NCBI GenBank assembly: GCA_017304655.1
Contig: JAFKLY010000004.1
Span: forward strand, 124,001 to 188,000
Source of the DNA: Sphingomonas sp.
GTDB lineage: Bacteria; Pseudomonadota; Alphaproteobacteria; Sphingomonadales; Sphingomonadaceae
Direction of reading: 5' to 3'
Length of the DNA: 64,000 nucleotides
Notes under the pieces: generated by a model
What the model was told of the DNA's origin: nothing
The model's input: the letters and a program-made list of their open reading frames with translations, nothing else
The model's database searches: none
Made by a program: the position numbers and the translations under genes
In this document: piece by piece, positions 35,921 through 45,554 of the stretch
Layout of the letters: each line of letters begins with the position of its first letter
How positions within the stretch are numbered: position 1 is the first letter of the stretch

Positions 35921-37684
35921 ATGCGCGCCCGCTACATCGCGATTGTCGGGTCAGATCCGGATGTGATCAGGGCCATCATGGCAACAGACGACACCTTACG
36001 GCCCGTGCCCTGCGCGGACGGCGTCGTAATATTGAGCGACGCGGAGCCACTCACGATTGCGACCGGTCGCACAAGCGGCGTGGTGATTGGTTGGGTTTTT
36101 CATCGGCATTCAGAACGCGGCAAAGTCGCTGAATTGACGAGACAACAGCAGGCTGACGCGGCCCAGACTGGCGGCGCTGCGCTGTTGCAGGGGGTCTGGG
36201 GTGCGTATGTCTCGATCCTCTGCGATACGGACGGTGCAGTCAGGGTTACCCGAGACCCGTCGGGCGCGATGCCTTGTTATATTGCGCAAAAAGCCGGCAT
36301 TGTGGCGGTTGTATCGGATTTGGACTTGTTGATTGATTCGGGTCTGGCGGCGCCGAGCGTCGACATGGACGAGATCGCCCGGCATTTGTTGGCGCCTGAC
36401 CTTCGCCGGGCTCGAACATGTCTTGTTGGCGTCAATGAGTTGCTACGGGGCCAGACCCTCATAATCCGCGCCGGGGGAGGCAGCCTTGCCGAAACCTGGT
36501 TACCTTGGACATTCGCCGCCGAGAAGGAGCAGTTCCAGACAAAGGATGTCGCGATTGACGCGCTCAGATCGGTCACTTGTCATGCGATCGGCACCTGGGC
36601 GGAGTGCTTCGAGGGTATCGTACTGGGCGTGTCTGGTGGGCTGGACTCTTCGATTGTCGCGGCCTGTCTCTCGCGCACGCAAACGCCGCTCCATTGTCAG
36701 ACATTCGTGACGGAGGAGAGCGCTGGTGACGAGCGCTATTATGCGAGGGAATTAACCGGCTCACTCGGCATCGACCTCCACGAAAGATTTCATGATATCG
36801 CGCAGGTTGATTTGACCCGAAGCCATGCAGCGCATCTCCCGAGGCCGGTCGCCCGCTTGTTTGCGCAATCGGATGATGTGCAGAGCATGGAAACCGCATC
36901 GGCCTGCAAGGCGGACGCGTTTTTTTCCGGTGCCGGCGGCGACAATGTGTTTTGTTACCAGCATTCGGTTTTGCCGATTGCGGATCGTTTACTCACCGCA
37001 GGTCCCCGCCGAAAAACCTGGATCACGGCCGGCGAGATCGCCAGAATGACCGATACCAGCCTCCCCAAAGCACTCGCGCTCGCCGTGCGCCGAGCATGGT
37101 TTCGGCCGCGATCCTATCGCTGGCAGCTCTCCCCCGATCTTCTGTCGCGCGACGCGATATCCCTGGCGTCCACCGCCCTATGCCATCCTTGGCTGGACGC
37201 TCCGCCAGATATCCTGCCCGGCAAGGCAGGGCATGTGGCCTATTTACTCAAGGTGGAGAATTATCTCGAAGGATTTTTGCGCGAGCGCACCCATCCGTTC
37301 ATTGCGCCACTCTTGTCTCAGCCGATCGTCGAGACATGTCTGAAGATGCCGTCCTGGTTCTTCTGCCACGGGGGACGAGACCGTGCCATCGCACGCCTGG
37401 CTTTCCGCGAGATCCTTCCAGACACGATCATCAATCGATCCACGAAGGGTGGGCCCGATGGGTTCCTTCTCTCGATTTTCGAGAGGAAGCGGGCCCAAAT
37501 CGCCGAGATACTGCTTTCGGGAGCGCTGATGCGACAGGGGCTTCTTGATCGCGCCGCCGTGGAGTACGCTCTCAGTTCCAGCGGCGATGCGGCGCGGCAT
37601 CTACACTATCGGCTCTTGTCGCTGGTCGACGTCGAGGCTTGGGTGGGCGCAATGTCCATGCGCGTTTCGCGCGGATCGGGCTGA
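35921..37684 (+). CDS. lasso peptide cyclase (C protein, asparagine-synthetase-like)
   Basis: 587 residues from ATG 35921. The N-terminal domain resembles the glutaminase fold without the catalytic N-terminal Cys (LLQGVWGAYVSILCDTDGAV, VTRDPSGAMPCYIA); the C-terminal domain has the ATP-binding SGGLDSS (238-244) and GAGGDNVF. The enzyme adenylates the ring Asp and forms the Gly1-Asp8 isopeptide bond. An in-frame TTG at 35915 is an alternative start. The 3' end overlaps the convergent isopeptidase gene by 79 bp. Confidence 0.95.
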   Translation: MRARYIAIVGSDPDVIRAIMATDDTLRPVPCADGVVILSDAEPLTIATGRTSGVVIGWVFHRHSERGKVAELTRQQQADAAQTGGAALLQGVWGAYVSILCDTDGAVRVTRDPSGAMPCYIAQKAGIVAVVSDLDLLIDSGLAAPSVDMDEIARHLLAPDLRRARTCLVGVNELLRGQTLIIRAGGGSLAETWLPWTFAAEKEQFQTKDVAIDALRSVTCHAIGTWAECFEGIVLGVSGGLDSSIVAACLSRTQTPLHCQTFVTEESAGDERYYARELTGSLGIDLHERFHDIAQVDLTRSHAAHLPRPVARLFAQSDDVQSMETASACKADAFFSGAGGDNVFCYQHSVLPIADRLLTAGPRRKTWITAGEIARMTDTSLPKALALAVRRAWFRPRSYRWQLSPDLLSRDAISLASTALCHPWLDAPPDILPGKAGHVAYLLKVENYLEGFLRERTHPFIAPLLSQPIVETCLKMPSWFFCHGGRDRAIARLAFREILPDTIINRSTKGGPDGFLLSIFERKRAQIAEILLSGALMRQGLLDRAAVEYALSSSGDAARHLHYRLLSLVDVEAWVGAMSMRVSRGSG

Positions 37685-39810
37685 CCGACCTTCAGCTTGT
37701 TCCAGCGAACATATTGCGGCGCCTTCGCGGTGGTGGTGTCCGTCTTGCCCAGCAGCCAGAAGCCGAACCAGTCGATCACGCGCTCATAGATTGCCAGCCT
37801 ATGAGACGGCTTCTGCTTGATGTGATGCTCGGCCGGAAAGACATACATTTCGACAGCCCTGTCCCAGGCCCGCAAATGAGCGAAGGATTCCAGGGCGGTG
37901 AGATACTCCTCATCGGCGACCTGCATCAGGATTGGCGTTTCGATCGATTGCGCGTTCAGGGCAACCGAAATGGGCTTCCAGAATGCCGTTTGATCCTGAT
38001 CCAGAGACGGATAGCCGAACGTCGCGAGTTGCTCCCCCCACGCGATACCGCCATAGATTTGCGTTGAACCCGGCTCCATAAAGCCGGTCGAGACGGCCGC
38101 GGCCGCGAACCGGTGAGGCCCGTTGACGAGGGCGAACTGGGTGGTGGTCGCCCCGTCGCTGAGACCGGTAATGCCAAGTCGTGCAGGGTCGGCGATACCG
38201 CGAGCGACCAGCAGATCGAGGCCGCCCATCAAGGCGGAATTCACCCGCGTCCGATCATTCCAATTTTGGGTGTCGGCACGCTGGGCGTCCGTGAATGACG
38301 TCAGCGATCCGTCTTTGATCGTCTCGTAGAAATCCGGCGGCCTTTGAAAACTGAACACGGCGAAGCCCTGGGCTGCCAACGGAAAGATCGGATATTCGTC
38401 GCCGACACCGCCGCGGAGGAATCCGCGGGTAAGATACTGGACCGTTATCGTCGGTAGCGGTCTGGCACCGTCATAGTCGGGCGGGAGCACAAGATCGCCG
38501 AAGCATTCTACGCCATCTGGTGTTTTCCAATGAAGCCGCTCCGTCCTTCCGAGCCGCAAACCACGATATTCGGGATTGGGATCGAAAAGCTCCGTTTGCG
38601 AGCCCGTGCGCGCATCGATCAAGACGATACGCCGCGGGCGCGCTGAGGCCTCACGTGCGCAAAGCAAGTGCTCGCGGACGAACTGGCAGCCGACCAGCAG
38701 GTCGTTGGTGGCGAGGATCTGCTGCGCAGCTCGGCCAGGCCTCCATCTGTAAAGCAACATCTGGCTGTCTGCCCAACCGCCGCGCCGCAAGAAGATGAGG
38801 CTGTTCTCCGCTTCGCTCCACCATAGACCTTCGATGCCGCGAGGACCCGTCATACAGGCCGCCTCCAAGCAGCGGACGGCACTCTCGTGCGGCGCCTGCA
38901 CGAACAGGTCTGCTTGGCCGGCATAGGCGCCCGGATCGAGCCGGGCGGTCCAGGCCTTCCAGCCGCTTTTCGATTGCGCGACGAGCAGGGCGTCCTGGCT
39001 CCAAGTGATGTCGCGCGTCCGGTTCAGTATGGCCGCTTCCTCGGCGGTCGCCGGACGCTCCTTGTTCGTCTCAAGTCCAAGTGAATGAACGGCCTCCGGG
39101 ACTGGCCCGGCAATGGAGGGCCGCGACGAGGCATTCGGCACGAAGGCCTCGTCGTAGAGATATCCTCTCAGCGCTTCATCTCGACGGGCCGCCTCGGCTG
39201 CTTCGATGCCGGGTTCGTTGGCGAAGATGAGTCGCCCCTGATCTGAAAAGCCGAGCTTTCGGACATCCGTTCGGGAAGCGGTCACCGTCCGGACGGATGG
39301 TCCGTCCGGTCTCACCAGTCGGGCCTGCACCAGGTCATTTTCAAGGCGCAAATAGGCGATCTGCTTACCATCAGGTGACCATTGCGGGGTGTTGATGATC
39401 GCGGACCCGCTGTTGAAGCGCGTTCCTCGCCACCAGGATTTGTTGGCGATGAGATTGCCGCCCATGTCCAGCAGCCTGGGGCTGGCGTCAGGCGTCAGGT
39501 CCATGACGACCAATGCCTGGCAATAGTCGTTGGCCTTCGGGTCGGCCCGGCTGAGGACGAACGCTATTTGCCGCTTGTCCGGCGAGAGTGCGAATGGCGA
39601 GGCGGGCAGACCCGTTCCGACACTCGGACCGATATCCCGCAATCGGACAAGATCATGGGTGGTCACGTCCCTGCTCGGCTGGCTCTCGCGATCAGAACCC
39701 GGCAAAATGCCCCGGCAGGGATCTGCCGCGAATGCCGGGTCCGACCCGCTTATCAAACCCAGGCCGAACCAGAGGGCCACCGTCCTGGCACCTGGTGAAC
39801 GCAAGCTCAT
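37606..39810 (-). CDS. lasso peptide isopeptidase (prolyl-oligopeptidase-like)
   Basis: 734 residues with an export signal (ALWFGLGLISGSDPAFAA), an N-terminal propeller-like region (QIAFVLSRADPKANDY, TPQWSPDGKQIAYLRLEND) and a C-terminal alpha/beta-hydrolase domain with GLSDG (Ser551), Asp633 (VADEEYL) and His662/663 (PAEHHIK). The spacing resembles the AtxE2 triad. Such enzymes linearise the cognate lasso peptide by cutting the ring isopeptide bond after import. It starts 6 bp after the receptor stop, so the four leftward genes form one unit. Confidence 0.92.
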   Translation of the reverse strand: MSLRSPGARTVALWFGLGLISGSDPAFAADPCRGILPGSDRESQPSRDVTTHDLVRLRDIGPSVGTGLPASPFALSPDKRQIAFVLSRADPKANDYCQALVVMDLTPDASPRLLDMGGNLIANKSWWRGTRFNSGSAIINTPQWSPDGKQIAYLRLENDLVQARLVRPDGPSVRTVTASRTDVRKLGFSDQGRLIFANEPGIEAAEAARRDEALRGYLYDEAFVPNASSRPSIAGPVPEAVHSLGLETNKERPATAEEAAILNRTRDITWSQDALLVAQSKSGWKAWTARLDPGAYAGQADLFVQAPHESAVRCLEAACMTGPRGIEGLWWSEAENSLIFLRRGGWADSQMLLYRWRPGRAAQQILATNDLLVGCQFVREHLLCAREASARPRRIVLIDARTGSQTELFDPNPEYRGLRLGRTERLHWKTPDGVECFGDLVLPPDYDGARPLPTITVQYLTRGFLRGGVGDEYPIFPLAAQGFAVFSFQRPPDFYETIKDGSLTSFTDAQRADTQNWNDRTRVNSALMGGLDLLVARGIADPARLGITGLSDGATTTQFALVNGPHRFAAAAVSTGFMEPGSTQIYGGIAWGEQLATFGYPSLDQDQTAFWKPISVALNAQSIETPILMQVADEEYLTALESFAHLRAWDRAVEMYVFPAEHHIKQKPSHRLAIYERVIDWFGFWLLGKTDTTTAKAPQYVRWNKLKVGQPDPRETRMDIAPTQASTSTSDKSR

Positions 39811-39816
39811 TTAGGC

Positions 39817-42390
39817 CTACCAGCTTTTCGAAATGGTGAGGCTGACATACCGTCCCCAAGGGGAATAGTTGGTGGAGTCATAGGGCGCCTGATAGCCTTG
39901 GCTGGTCTGGATGAGCGCCGGTCGCGCATTTAGCAGGTTCTGGGCCGTTAGCGTGAAACTGAATCCCCTCAAGAAAGGGGTGCTGTCGCCGGCTTCGACC
40001 CGCGTGGTGATGTCGATCGTCGTCATCGAGCCGACCGGGTAGCTCGTCGTCGCGCGAATGTCGGAGACGCCGCCGATATAGTTCACGAACGGCGACACGG
40101 TGATCTGGTCATGATGCCAACTTGCGCCGGCCCGTCCGCGAAAATGCGGTGGATTGAACAGGGTTCCGGCAAGGTCGAGTTCTGGCTGTAGGGCGCTGAG
40201 CCGCTGACTGCTTTCGATATAGCTCGCATTGCCAGACAGGGTGATCGACCCAAGGGATGCGGTTTCGATCCTGTAATTCAGGTCGAGGTCGACGCCCTTG
40301 ATGCGCTGGTGCGTGGCGTTCGCGTACCGGCTGTAGATGATCGCGCCGACTTTGGCGGGATCGAACGCGCCGCTCGAATTGTTGAAGAAGAGCGCGCCAA
40401 CCAGGGCCGTCGCGACCTCGCTGGCGCTGGGGTACAGGCTGACCAGATCGGCATAGATGGGATTGCTGAGTGCCTGAGTGATATAGGTGACCGGCGTGAC
40501 GATCCGATCCTTATAGTCCGCGGAAAAATAGGTTAGATCGAGGGACAGGCCTGGGACCGACCGCGGATGGACAGACAGCGTGGCAGTCCAGGTCGTCGCG
40601 CGCTCGGGCTTGAGATTTGGGTTGCCTCCGCCAGCGTAGAGGCCGACGAAGCCCGCAGGATAGCCACTGCCACCGAACACGCCAATGTTGTAAACTGACG
40701 CGCCTCGTGCGCTGTAAAGCTGATACAGCGTGGGCGCTTTGAACGATCGGCCCCAGGACCCCTTGAGGTCAAAGTCGGGGGAGGGCGAGGCGATGATCCC
40801 GACCTTGGGCGTGACCACCTGGTCGATGTCGCGATAATTGTCGTAGCGCGCTGCCCCGCTCAGCGTCAGCTGACGGAGGAATGCGACCTCGCTGGCAGGC
40901 GAGACGATCGGAATGACGATCTCGGTGAATGCATAGATATCCTGCTGAGTTGCCGCGAAATCCTGCGATGTTGGCGCGACCCGGTTCGTATTGCGGAGAT
41001 AATTCTTGCGATATCCGCCGCCAAACGCCGTCTTGACTGCGCCAGCAGGGAGAGTGAGGAGCTTGCCTCTGAAGATGGCTTCCAGCCCGATAGTGCGGTT
41101 GCAGTAGCAAAATGCGCGGAGGGGCGAAGGCGTACCCTCGCTATACTCGAGCGATTGGAGATCGCTCTTGTCCTCGGAGTAGACACCGTAAACCGACGCG
41201 CTCCAACTGCCGGGGAGTGCAATGGACAGGCTTGGTGACACCGTAAACGACCGGCTGTCATATGTCTGATAGCTCCCATTGATGTGATAATCGCTGGCGC
41301 CGCGGAGTGCGTAGAAGCGCTCTGTGAAGCGCTGGTTGAAGAGCCCATCCAGCTGCAACTCTACGCCGGGAAGTAACGTCTGGTGGAGCGACGCGGTCAC
41401 GCTGTGACGCTTGAGACCCGGGTAGAGGGTCAGGCCGGGAGAGCGGGTCGCGGCATAGCTACGATGCCGGGACAATATAGGGGTGTCGCGCTCGAAATCA
41501 TAAGTCGCGATGATACCGCCCGAGGACCAGCGGCGCCCGGCGACCGCGTTATATTGTTGCTGTCCGTTCCCGCCATCGGTCGATGCGCCCCAACGCGCGG
41601 AGGTGTCCAGCCCGTCAAAGTCGCGCTTCAAGATCACATTGACGACGCCGGCGACAGCGTCCGATCCGTAGAGGGCGGACGTTCCATCGGTCACGATCTC
41701 GACGCGGTCGACCGCCGCGAGTGGGATTGACGAGATATCGATGGCTTGCGCAAATCCGTTGAAAGCTAACCTTCGCCCATTGAACAGGGTGAGGGTCGCG
41801 TCCGATCCGAGGCCACGAAGGTTCACGGACGAAGCTCCGCCGAGATAACTGCCGACACTCTCAGGAACGTTCAGGCCGATGCCGGGATTCTGGCCAGCGC
41901 CGGAGGCTTGCGGAAGCGATCTCACAGCTTCCGCAAGGCTCGCATGCCCGGCGTCCCGGATCTGCTCCTGGCTGATGGTGATGGTGGGCGAAGCCGAGGC
42001 GGCTCCGGGAATCAACGAGCCGGTGATAACGATTTCAACCGCCTCGGCATCGCTCAGTGCGGCGTCCGCCGCCCCCGATCGCCCCCGGATATGGATGCTC
42101 CCGTTCCGCTCAACCGCGATCAGCCCACTGCCAGCCAGGAGGCGATCGAGCGCTGCTTTTGCTGTAAAGGATCCCTCCAGCCTTGCTGAGCCTTTGCCCT
42201 CCACCAGATCCGAGGCAAAGATGATCTCCTTACCCGAGATTTTCCCGACACTTCTCAGAGCATCTCCCAGGCTTTGCTGTTCGAGATGATAGTCTCGTGA
42301 CGGTTCCTGCGCTGCAGCTGGGGCTGCAGCAATCAATGCTCCAATTGCGACGACACCGAAGAGCCCCAGTTTTTTTCCGAATTTCATCAT
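39817..42390 (-). CDS. FecA-like TonB-dependent receptor for the lasso peptide
   Basis: 857 residues, ATG 42390 with AAAGGGGG upstream. After the signal peptide (ending AAAQ) comes an STN signalling domain (LEQQSLGDALRSVGKISGKE, RLLAGSGLIAVERNGSIHIR), then a TonB-box-like EIVITGSL, the plug (LRGLGSDATLTLFNGRRLAF, VDRVEIVTDGTSALYGSDAV) and a barrel ending SKSW. The STN domain lets it signal to the FecR gene product encoded next door. In astexin-type loci the receptor imports the lasso peptide for the isopeptidase; the same role is inferred here. Confidence 0.93.
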   Translation of the reverse strand: MMKFGKKLGLFGVVAIGALIAAAPAAAQEPSRDYHLEQQSLGDALRSVGKISGKEIIFASDLVEGKGSARLEGSFTAKAALDRLLAGSGLIAVERNGSIHIRGRSGAADAALSDAEAVEIVITGSLIPGAASASPTITISQEQIRDAGHASLAEAVRSLPQASGAGQNPGIGLNVPESVGSYLGGASSVNLRGLGSDATLTLFNGRRLAFNGFAQAIDISSIPLAAVDRVEIVTDGTSALYGSDAVAGVVNVILKRDFDGLDTSARWGASTDGGNGQQQYNAVAGRRWSSGGIIATYDFERDTPILSRHRSYAATRSPGLTLYPGLKRHSVTASLHQTLLPGVELQLDGLFNQRFTERFYALRGASDYHINGSYQTYDSRSFTVSPSLSIALPGSWSASVYGVYSEDKSDLQSLEYSEGTPSPLRAFCYCNRTIGLEAIFRGKLLTLPAGAVKTAFGGGYRKNYLRNTNRVAPTSQDFAATQQDIYAFTEIVIPIVSPASEVAFLRQLTLSGAARYDNYRDIDQVVTPKVGIIASPSPDFDLKGSWGRSFKAPTLYQLYSARGASVYNIGVFGGSGYPAGFVGLYAGGGNPNLKPERATTWTATLSVHPRSVPGLSLDLTYFSADYKDRIVTPVTYITQALSNPIYADLVSLYPSASEVATALVGALFFNNSSGAFDPAKVGAIIYSRYANATHQRIKGVDLDLNYRIETASLGSITLSGNASYIESSQRLSALQPELDLAGTLFNPPHFRGRAGASWHHDQITVSPFVNYIGGVSDIRATTSYPVGSMTTIDITTRVEAGDSTPFLRGFSFTLTAQNLLNARPALIQTSQGYQAPYDSTNYSPWGRYVSLTISKSW

Positions 42391-42446
42391 ACCCCCTTTG
42401 CCCAGTTATCGGGCTTCCAAGGGTGATCATGCCGGTTGGCACGATA

Positions 42447-43547
42447 TTATGAGGGCGGGCGGCAGGGACCTTCAAATTTTGTCGGGCATGACCGGGCGAG
42501 AACGATCGAGTCTGCCCGTTCTATCACCGCAAGGCCAAGCGGATCACCCAGATTGTCGGCGAGTTTGTGCGTGTCATGCACGCGAAACGTGCCCGACACG
42601 CGGAGATCGGCGAGTTCCGAACTGGCGAGAAGAATTGGCTTGGTGGCGTAGCGGTTCGCCTCGGCAAGCAGGTCGGCCAAGCGCATCCGGTCGACATCCC
42701 GAAGCCGTTCCGACCACTGCTCGTCCCCGGGCTCTTCCTCACCGGCGGGCGGGAAGGGTGCAGGACCAAAGCCCAGCACCTCGCCTGCCTTCATGCCCGT
42801 GACCTCACCCGACATGGCGTTGCGCGACGCTCTTCTCGGCAGCGCGACGTCGATACGCCCCTGCAAAAGGCGCACGATAACTGCGTCGTGGCGATCCACC
42901 GCTACGTCAAACACCGTTCCGCGGGCGGTCACCGTTCCGCCAGCCGCTGAGACAGTGAACGGCCGCCCGTCATGCGCCACGGTGAAACGGCCGCGGCCGC
43001 GCAAGAGGTGGAGATCGCGCCGATCCCGTGAGATGCTCACCTCGACGAGACTGTCGCTGTCGAGCGCGACCGTTGAGCCGTCCGTGAGTACAAATGTCTT
43101 GCCCGATCCGACCGGAGTCGAAAGCGGGATGGCCGTCTGGGTTGCTCGATCCTGGCCATCCCCCTCGACCAGCTCGGCCGATGTGCCTGGATTGCCGCTA
43201 TGGCTGGGGCCAAGAAGCTGCGAGCCAATGCCGATGGTACCCAGTATGAGCGCGACCACGGCGGCGCCAACCACCAGGCGGGGTCGCGTGCGAGCAGGGG
43301 GGAGGGGCTCTGAGTCAACAGACGGGGGTGCAGGCCGCTCGACCTCGCGCGACTTCAGTCCCTTTCCCAGGCTGAACGTCTCGGCGATCTTGTTATAGGC
43401 CGCACGGTGCAATTCGCCGCAGGCGAGCCAGGCTTCAAATTCTGAGCGTCTTTCATTAGCCTCCGGTCCTCGCATGACGGCGAACCAGTTGGCGGCGTCC
43501 TCGCGAAGTTGCCCTCGCTTTGGTGGTGAATCCTTGTCTTCGGTCAT
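42447..43547 (-). CDS. FecR-type anti-sigma factor / signal transducer
   Basis: 366 residues: N-terminal FecR domain (DAANWFAVMRGPEANERRSE, FEAWLACGELHRAAYNKI), one membrane segment (LVVGAAVVALILGTIGIGSQ, about 91-110) and a periplasmic part (GKTFVLTDGSTVALDSDSLV, GRGRFTVAHDGRPFTVSAAG, GTVFDVAVDR). It relays receptor occupancy to the ECF sigma factor. Its start overlaps the sigma stop by 4 bp (ATGA), and 56 bp separate it from the receptor gene. Confidence 0.94.
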   Translation of the reverse strand: MTEDKDSPPKRGQLREDAANWFAVMRGPEANERRSEFEAWLACGELHRAAYNKIAETFSLGKGLKSREVERPAPPSVDSEPLPPARTRPRLVVGAAVVALILGTIGIGSQLLGPSHSGNPGTSAELVEGDGQDRATQTAIPLSTPVGSGKTFVLTDGSTVALDSDSLVEVSISRDRRDLHLLRGRGRFTVAHDGRPFTVSAAGGTVTARGTVFDVAVDRHDAVIVRLLQGRIDVALPRRASRNAMSGEVTGMKAGEVLGFGPAPFPPAGEEEPGDEQWSERLRDVDRMRLADLLAEANRYATKPILLASSELADLRVSGTFRVHDTHKLADNLGDPLGLAVIERADSIVLARSCPTKFEGPCRPPS

Positions 43548-44137
43548 TCCTGGTCCAGCGCCGCGTCGATATGAGCAAGCGCACGCGCCACATGATATTG
43601 TACGGTAGGGATGCTGATGCCAAGCCGATCTCCGATCCTCTTGTAGGTCAGCTCTTCAACCCGATGCAGCAGGAAGATCGTCCGCGTCTTCTCGGTCAGT
43701 TCGTCCAGGGCCCGTTGATAGACGCGCATCACATCTCTGGCCTCAATCTGATGCGCTTGGTCGGGGTCAACCGCCGGATCAAACCCTTCGCCGATCGGAA
43801 CATGGAACGATGCCATCCGTCGGGCGCGGCGGCGCGTTCTTTCGAACAACAGGTTGCGCGCGATGCTGTGCAGATACGGCGCCGGATTGGCGAGCGGCCG
43901 TCGGGACATGAAGCTGGCGAGGCGCGCGAATGTCTCTTGGACGAGGTCCTGCGGCTCGTCACTTCCCCGTAGCTGCCGGCGGAAAAAGCGGGTGAGCCGG
44001 GGAGCTTGCGTTCTGTAGATGTCGTCCAGGTCGGCGAGGGATGCCGCCGCCGGGTGATCAGCATCAGTCACCGCCATGGCGGCGGACGGCTCGCCGACGA
44101 GCCTCCGTAGATCAGAATTTGGGGGCATGCTACACAT
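43544..44137 (-). CDS. FecI-type ECF sigma factor
   Basis: About 197 residues if ATG 44137 is used; ATGs at 44128 and 44077 and the frame up to 44212 are alternatives. Region 2: DIYRTQAPRLTRFFRRQLRG, EPQDLVQETFARLASF, YLHSIARNLLFERTRRRAR. Region 4: ALDELTEKTRTIFLLHRVEE, LTYKRIGDRLGISIPTVQYH. With FecR and the STN receptor it makes a cell-surface signalling circuit that probably induces the receptor and isopeptidase genes when the peptide is present. Confidence 0.92.
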   Translation of the reverse strand: MCSMPPNSDLRRLVGEPSAAMAVTDADHPAAASLADLDDIYRTQAPRLTRFFRRQLRGSDEPQDLVQETFARLASFMSRRPLANPAPYLHSIARNLLFERTRRRARRMASFHVPIGEGFDPAVDPDQAHQIEARDVMRVYQRALDELTEKTRTIFLLHRVEELTYKRIGDRLGISIPTVQYHVARALAHIDAALDQE

Positions 44138-44641
44138 GGCCTCGTGGGGCCGACAAATGCCGCGCCCCGGAGTAATCCGTGGCTCACGACTAGCTAGCGA
44201 TGCCTGGAGCAAGCTCCGGCCACCCGACCAACGGTGCGGGCGTAGTGATGCCTGGCAGGAAGATCCACAGGGGAGCGCCGGCAGTCATGCCCCTGCAACG
44301 GTCACAATACCGAAACCATTCGTGGCCGCAAGGGAGGGGGGCGCGTAAAACGTCGCGGTCGAGGATCGGCAGTTTTAAGGAGGTTGCTAACCTTCGGCAA
44401 GCCAGTGCCGCCTATCGTCGGCGAGCCGAACTGTCCGCTTTGCGGCGACCGAGTCGATAAACCGCTGTCCATTCAGGCCTGCGATCCTATGTCAGCGTTG
44501 TCGGACATGTACGAACCCGCTGGCGCGGGACTGGCGCCTGACTTTCAAGTTGCGCAGGTCATGCAAGGGCTGGCGATTGGTTGAGCGCTGCCCGGCATAG
44601 GCAGACCCTCAAGACTCCTTCCAATGATGAGGAGTCGACCA
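44138..44641. other. intergenic region: sigma gene promoter and left flank of the IS91-type element
   Basis: About 500 bp between the leftward sigma gene and the integrase. It should contain the promoter of the signalling operon and the outer end of the IS91-type element; I could not locate that end. A 66-residue frame (44384-44584, TTG start, NCPLCGDRV) is open but lacks a well-spaced ribosome-binding site and is not called. Confidence 0.4.
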
Positions 44642-45550
44642 ATGCCCAATATCCCTTCCGATGTTCCTGCCATGACGCTGCGCCAGCGGATGGTCGAGGA
44701 CATGAGCCTGCATCGTCTGTCGCGGGCGACCCAGCGCAACTATCTGCGTGATGTCGCGCGGTTCGCGAGCTGGCTGGGCCGGCCGCCCGACACCGCCACG
44801 GATGAGGATCTGCGCCGCTACCAGATCGAGCAGAGCCAGACCGGCCAGGGCGCGCCGGCGATGAACGCGGCCGTGTCGGCGCTGCGCTTCTTCTATACGC
44901 GCACGCTCGATCGACCGGACCTGACCCGCAAGCTCCACCGGGTGAAGCATCCTCGCGCACTGCCGACGGTGCTCAGCCGCGAGGAGGTTACGCGGATGCT
45001 GGACGCGACCACCAGCATCAAGCACCAGGCGATCCTGTCGGTGGCCTATGGCGCGGGCCTGCGCGCCTCGGAGGTCACCAAGCTCAAGGTCCGCGACGTC
45101 GACAGCGAGCGCATGCTGCTCCGGGTCGAGTGCGGCAAGGGCGGCCGGCACCGCAACGCCATGCTGGCGAGCGACCTGCTCCTTCTCCTGCGTGAGTGGT
45201 GGAAGGTCGGTCGCCGGGAGGGCGTGATGCATCCCGATGGCTGGCTGTTCCCGGGGCAGCATTACCTCAAGCCGATCTGCTACCGGCAGGTCCACCGCAT
45301 CGCCGCCGAGGCAGCCCATGCGGCAGGGATCACCAAGCGCGTCGGTCCGCACACGCTGCGTCACAGCTTTGCCACGCACCTGCTCGAGGATGGCATCGAC
45401 GTCCGCGTCATCCAGGTTCTGCTTGGGCACGCGCAGCTCACAACCACCGCGCTCTACACCAGGGTGGCGACCCGCACCGTGAAGAGCGTGGTCAGCCCAC
45501 TCGACCGGTTGGGCATGTTCCCTGGCTCACAGGCGGCACCGCCCGGCTGA
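44642..45550 (+). CDS. tyrosine recombinase/integrase of the IS91-type element
   Basis: 302 residues from ATG 44642 with GAGGAG 8 nt upstream. SAM-like N-terminal domain (MVEDMSLHRLSRATQRNYLR) and catalytic domain with Arg141 (YGAGLRASEVTKLKV), His237-x-x-Arg240 (HTLRHSFATHLLEDG), His263 (LGHAQLTTTALYTRV) and nucleophile Tyr272. All catalytic residues are present, so it may be active. Its role in the IS91-type element is accessory and unclear; it may resolve or process the circular form. Confidence 0.92.
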   Translation: MPNIPSDVPAMTLRQRMVEDMSLHRLSRATQRNYLRDVARFASWLGRPPDTATDEDLRRYQIEQSQTGQGAPAMNAAVSALRFFYTRTLDRPDLTRKLHRVKHPRALPTVLSREEVTRMLDATTSIKHQAILSVAYGAGLRASEVTKLKVRDVDSERMLLRVECGKGGRHRNAMLASDLLLLLREWWKVGRREGVMHPDGWLFPGQHYLKPICYRQVHRIAAEAAHAAGITKRVGPHTLRHSFATHLLEDGIDVRVIQVLLGHAQLTTTALYTRVATRTVKSVVSPLDRLGMFPGSQAAPPG

Positions 45551-45554
45551 GCCA

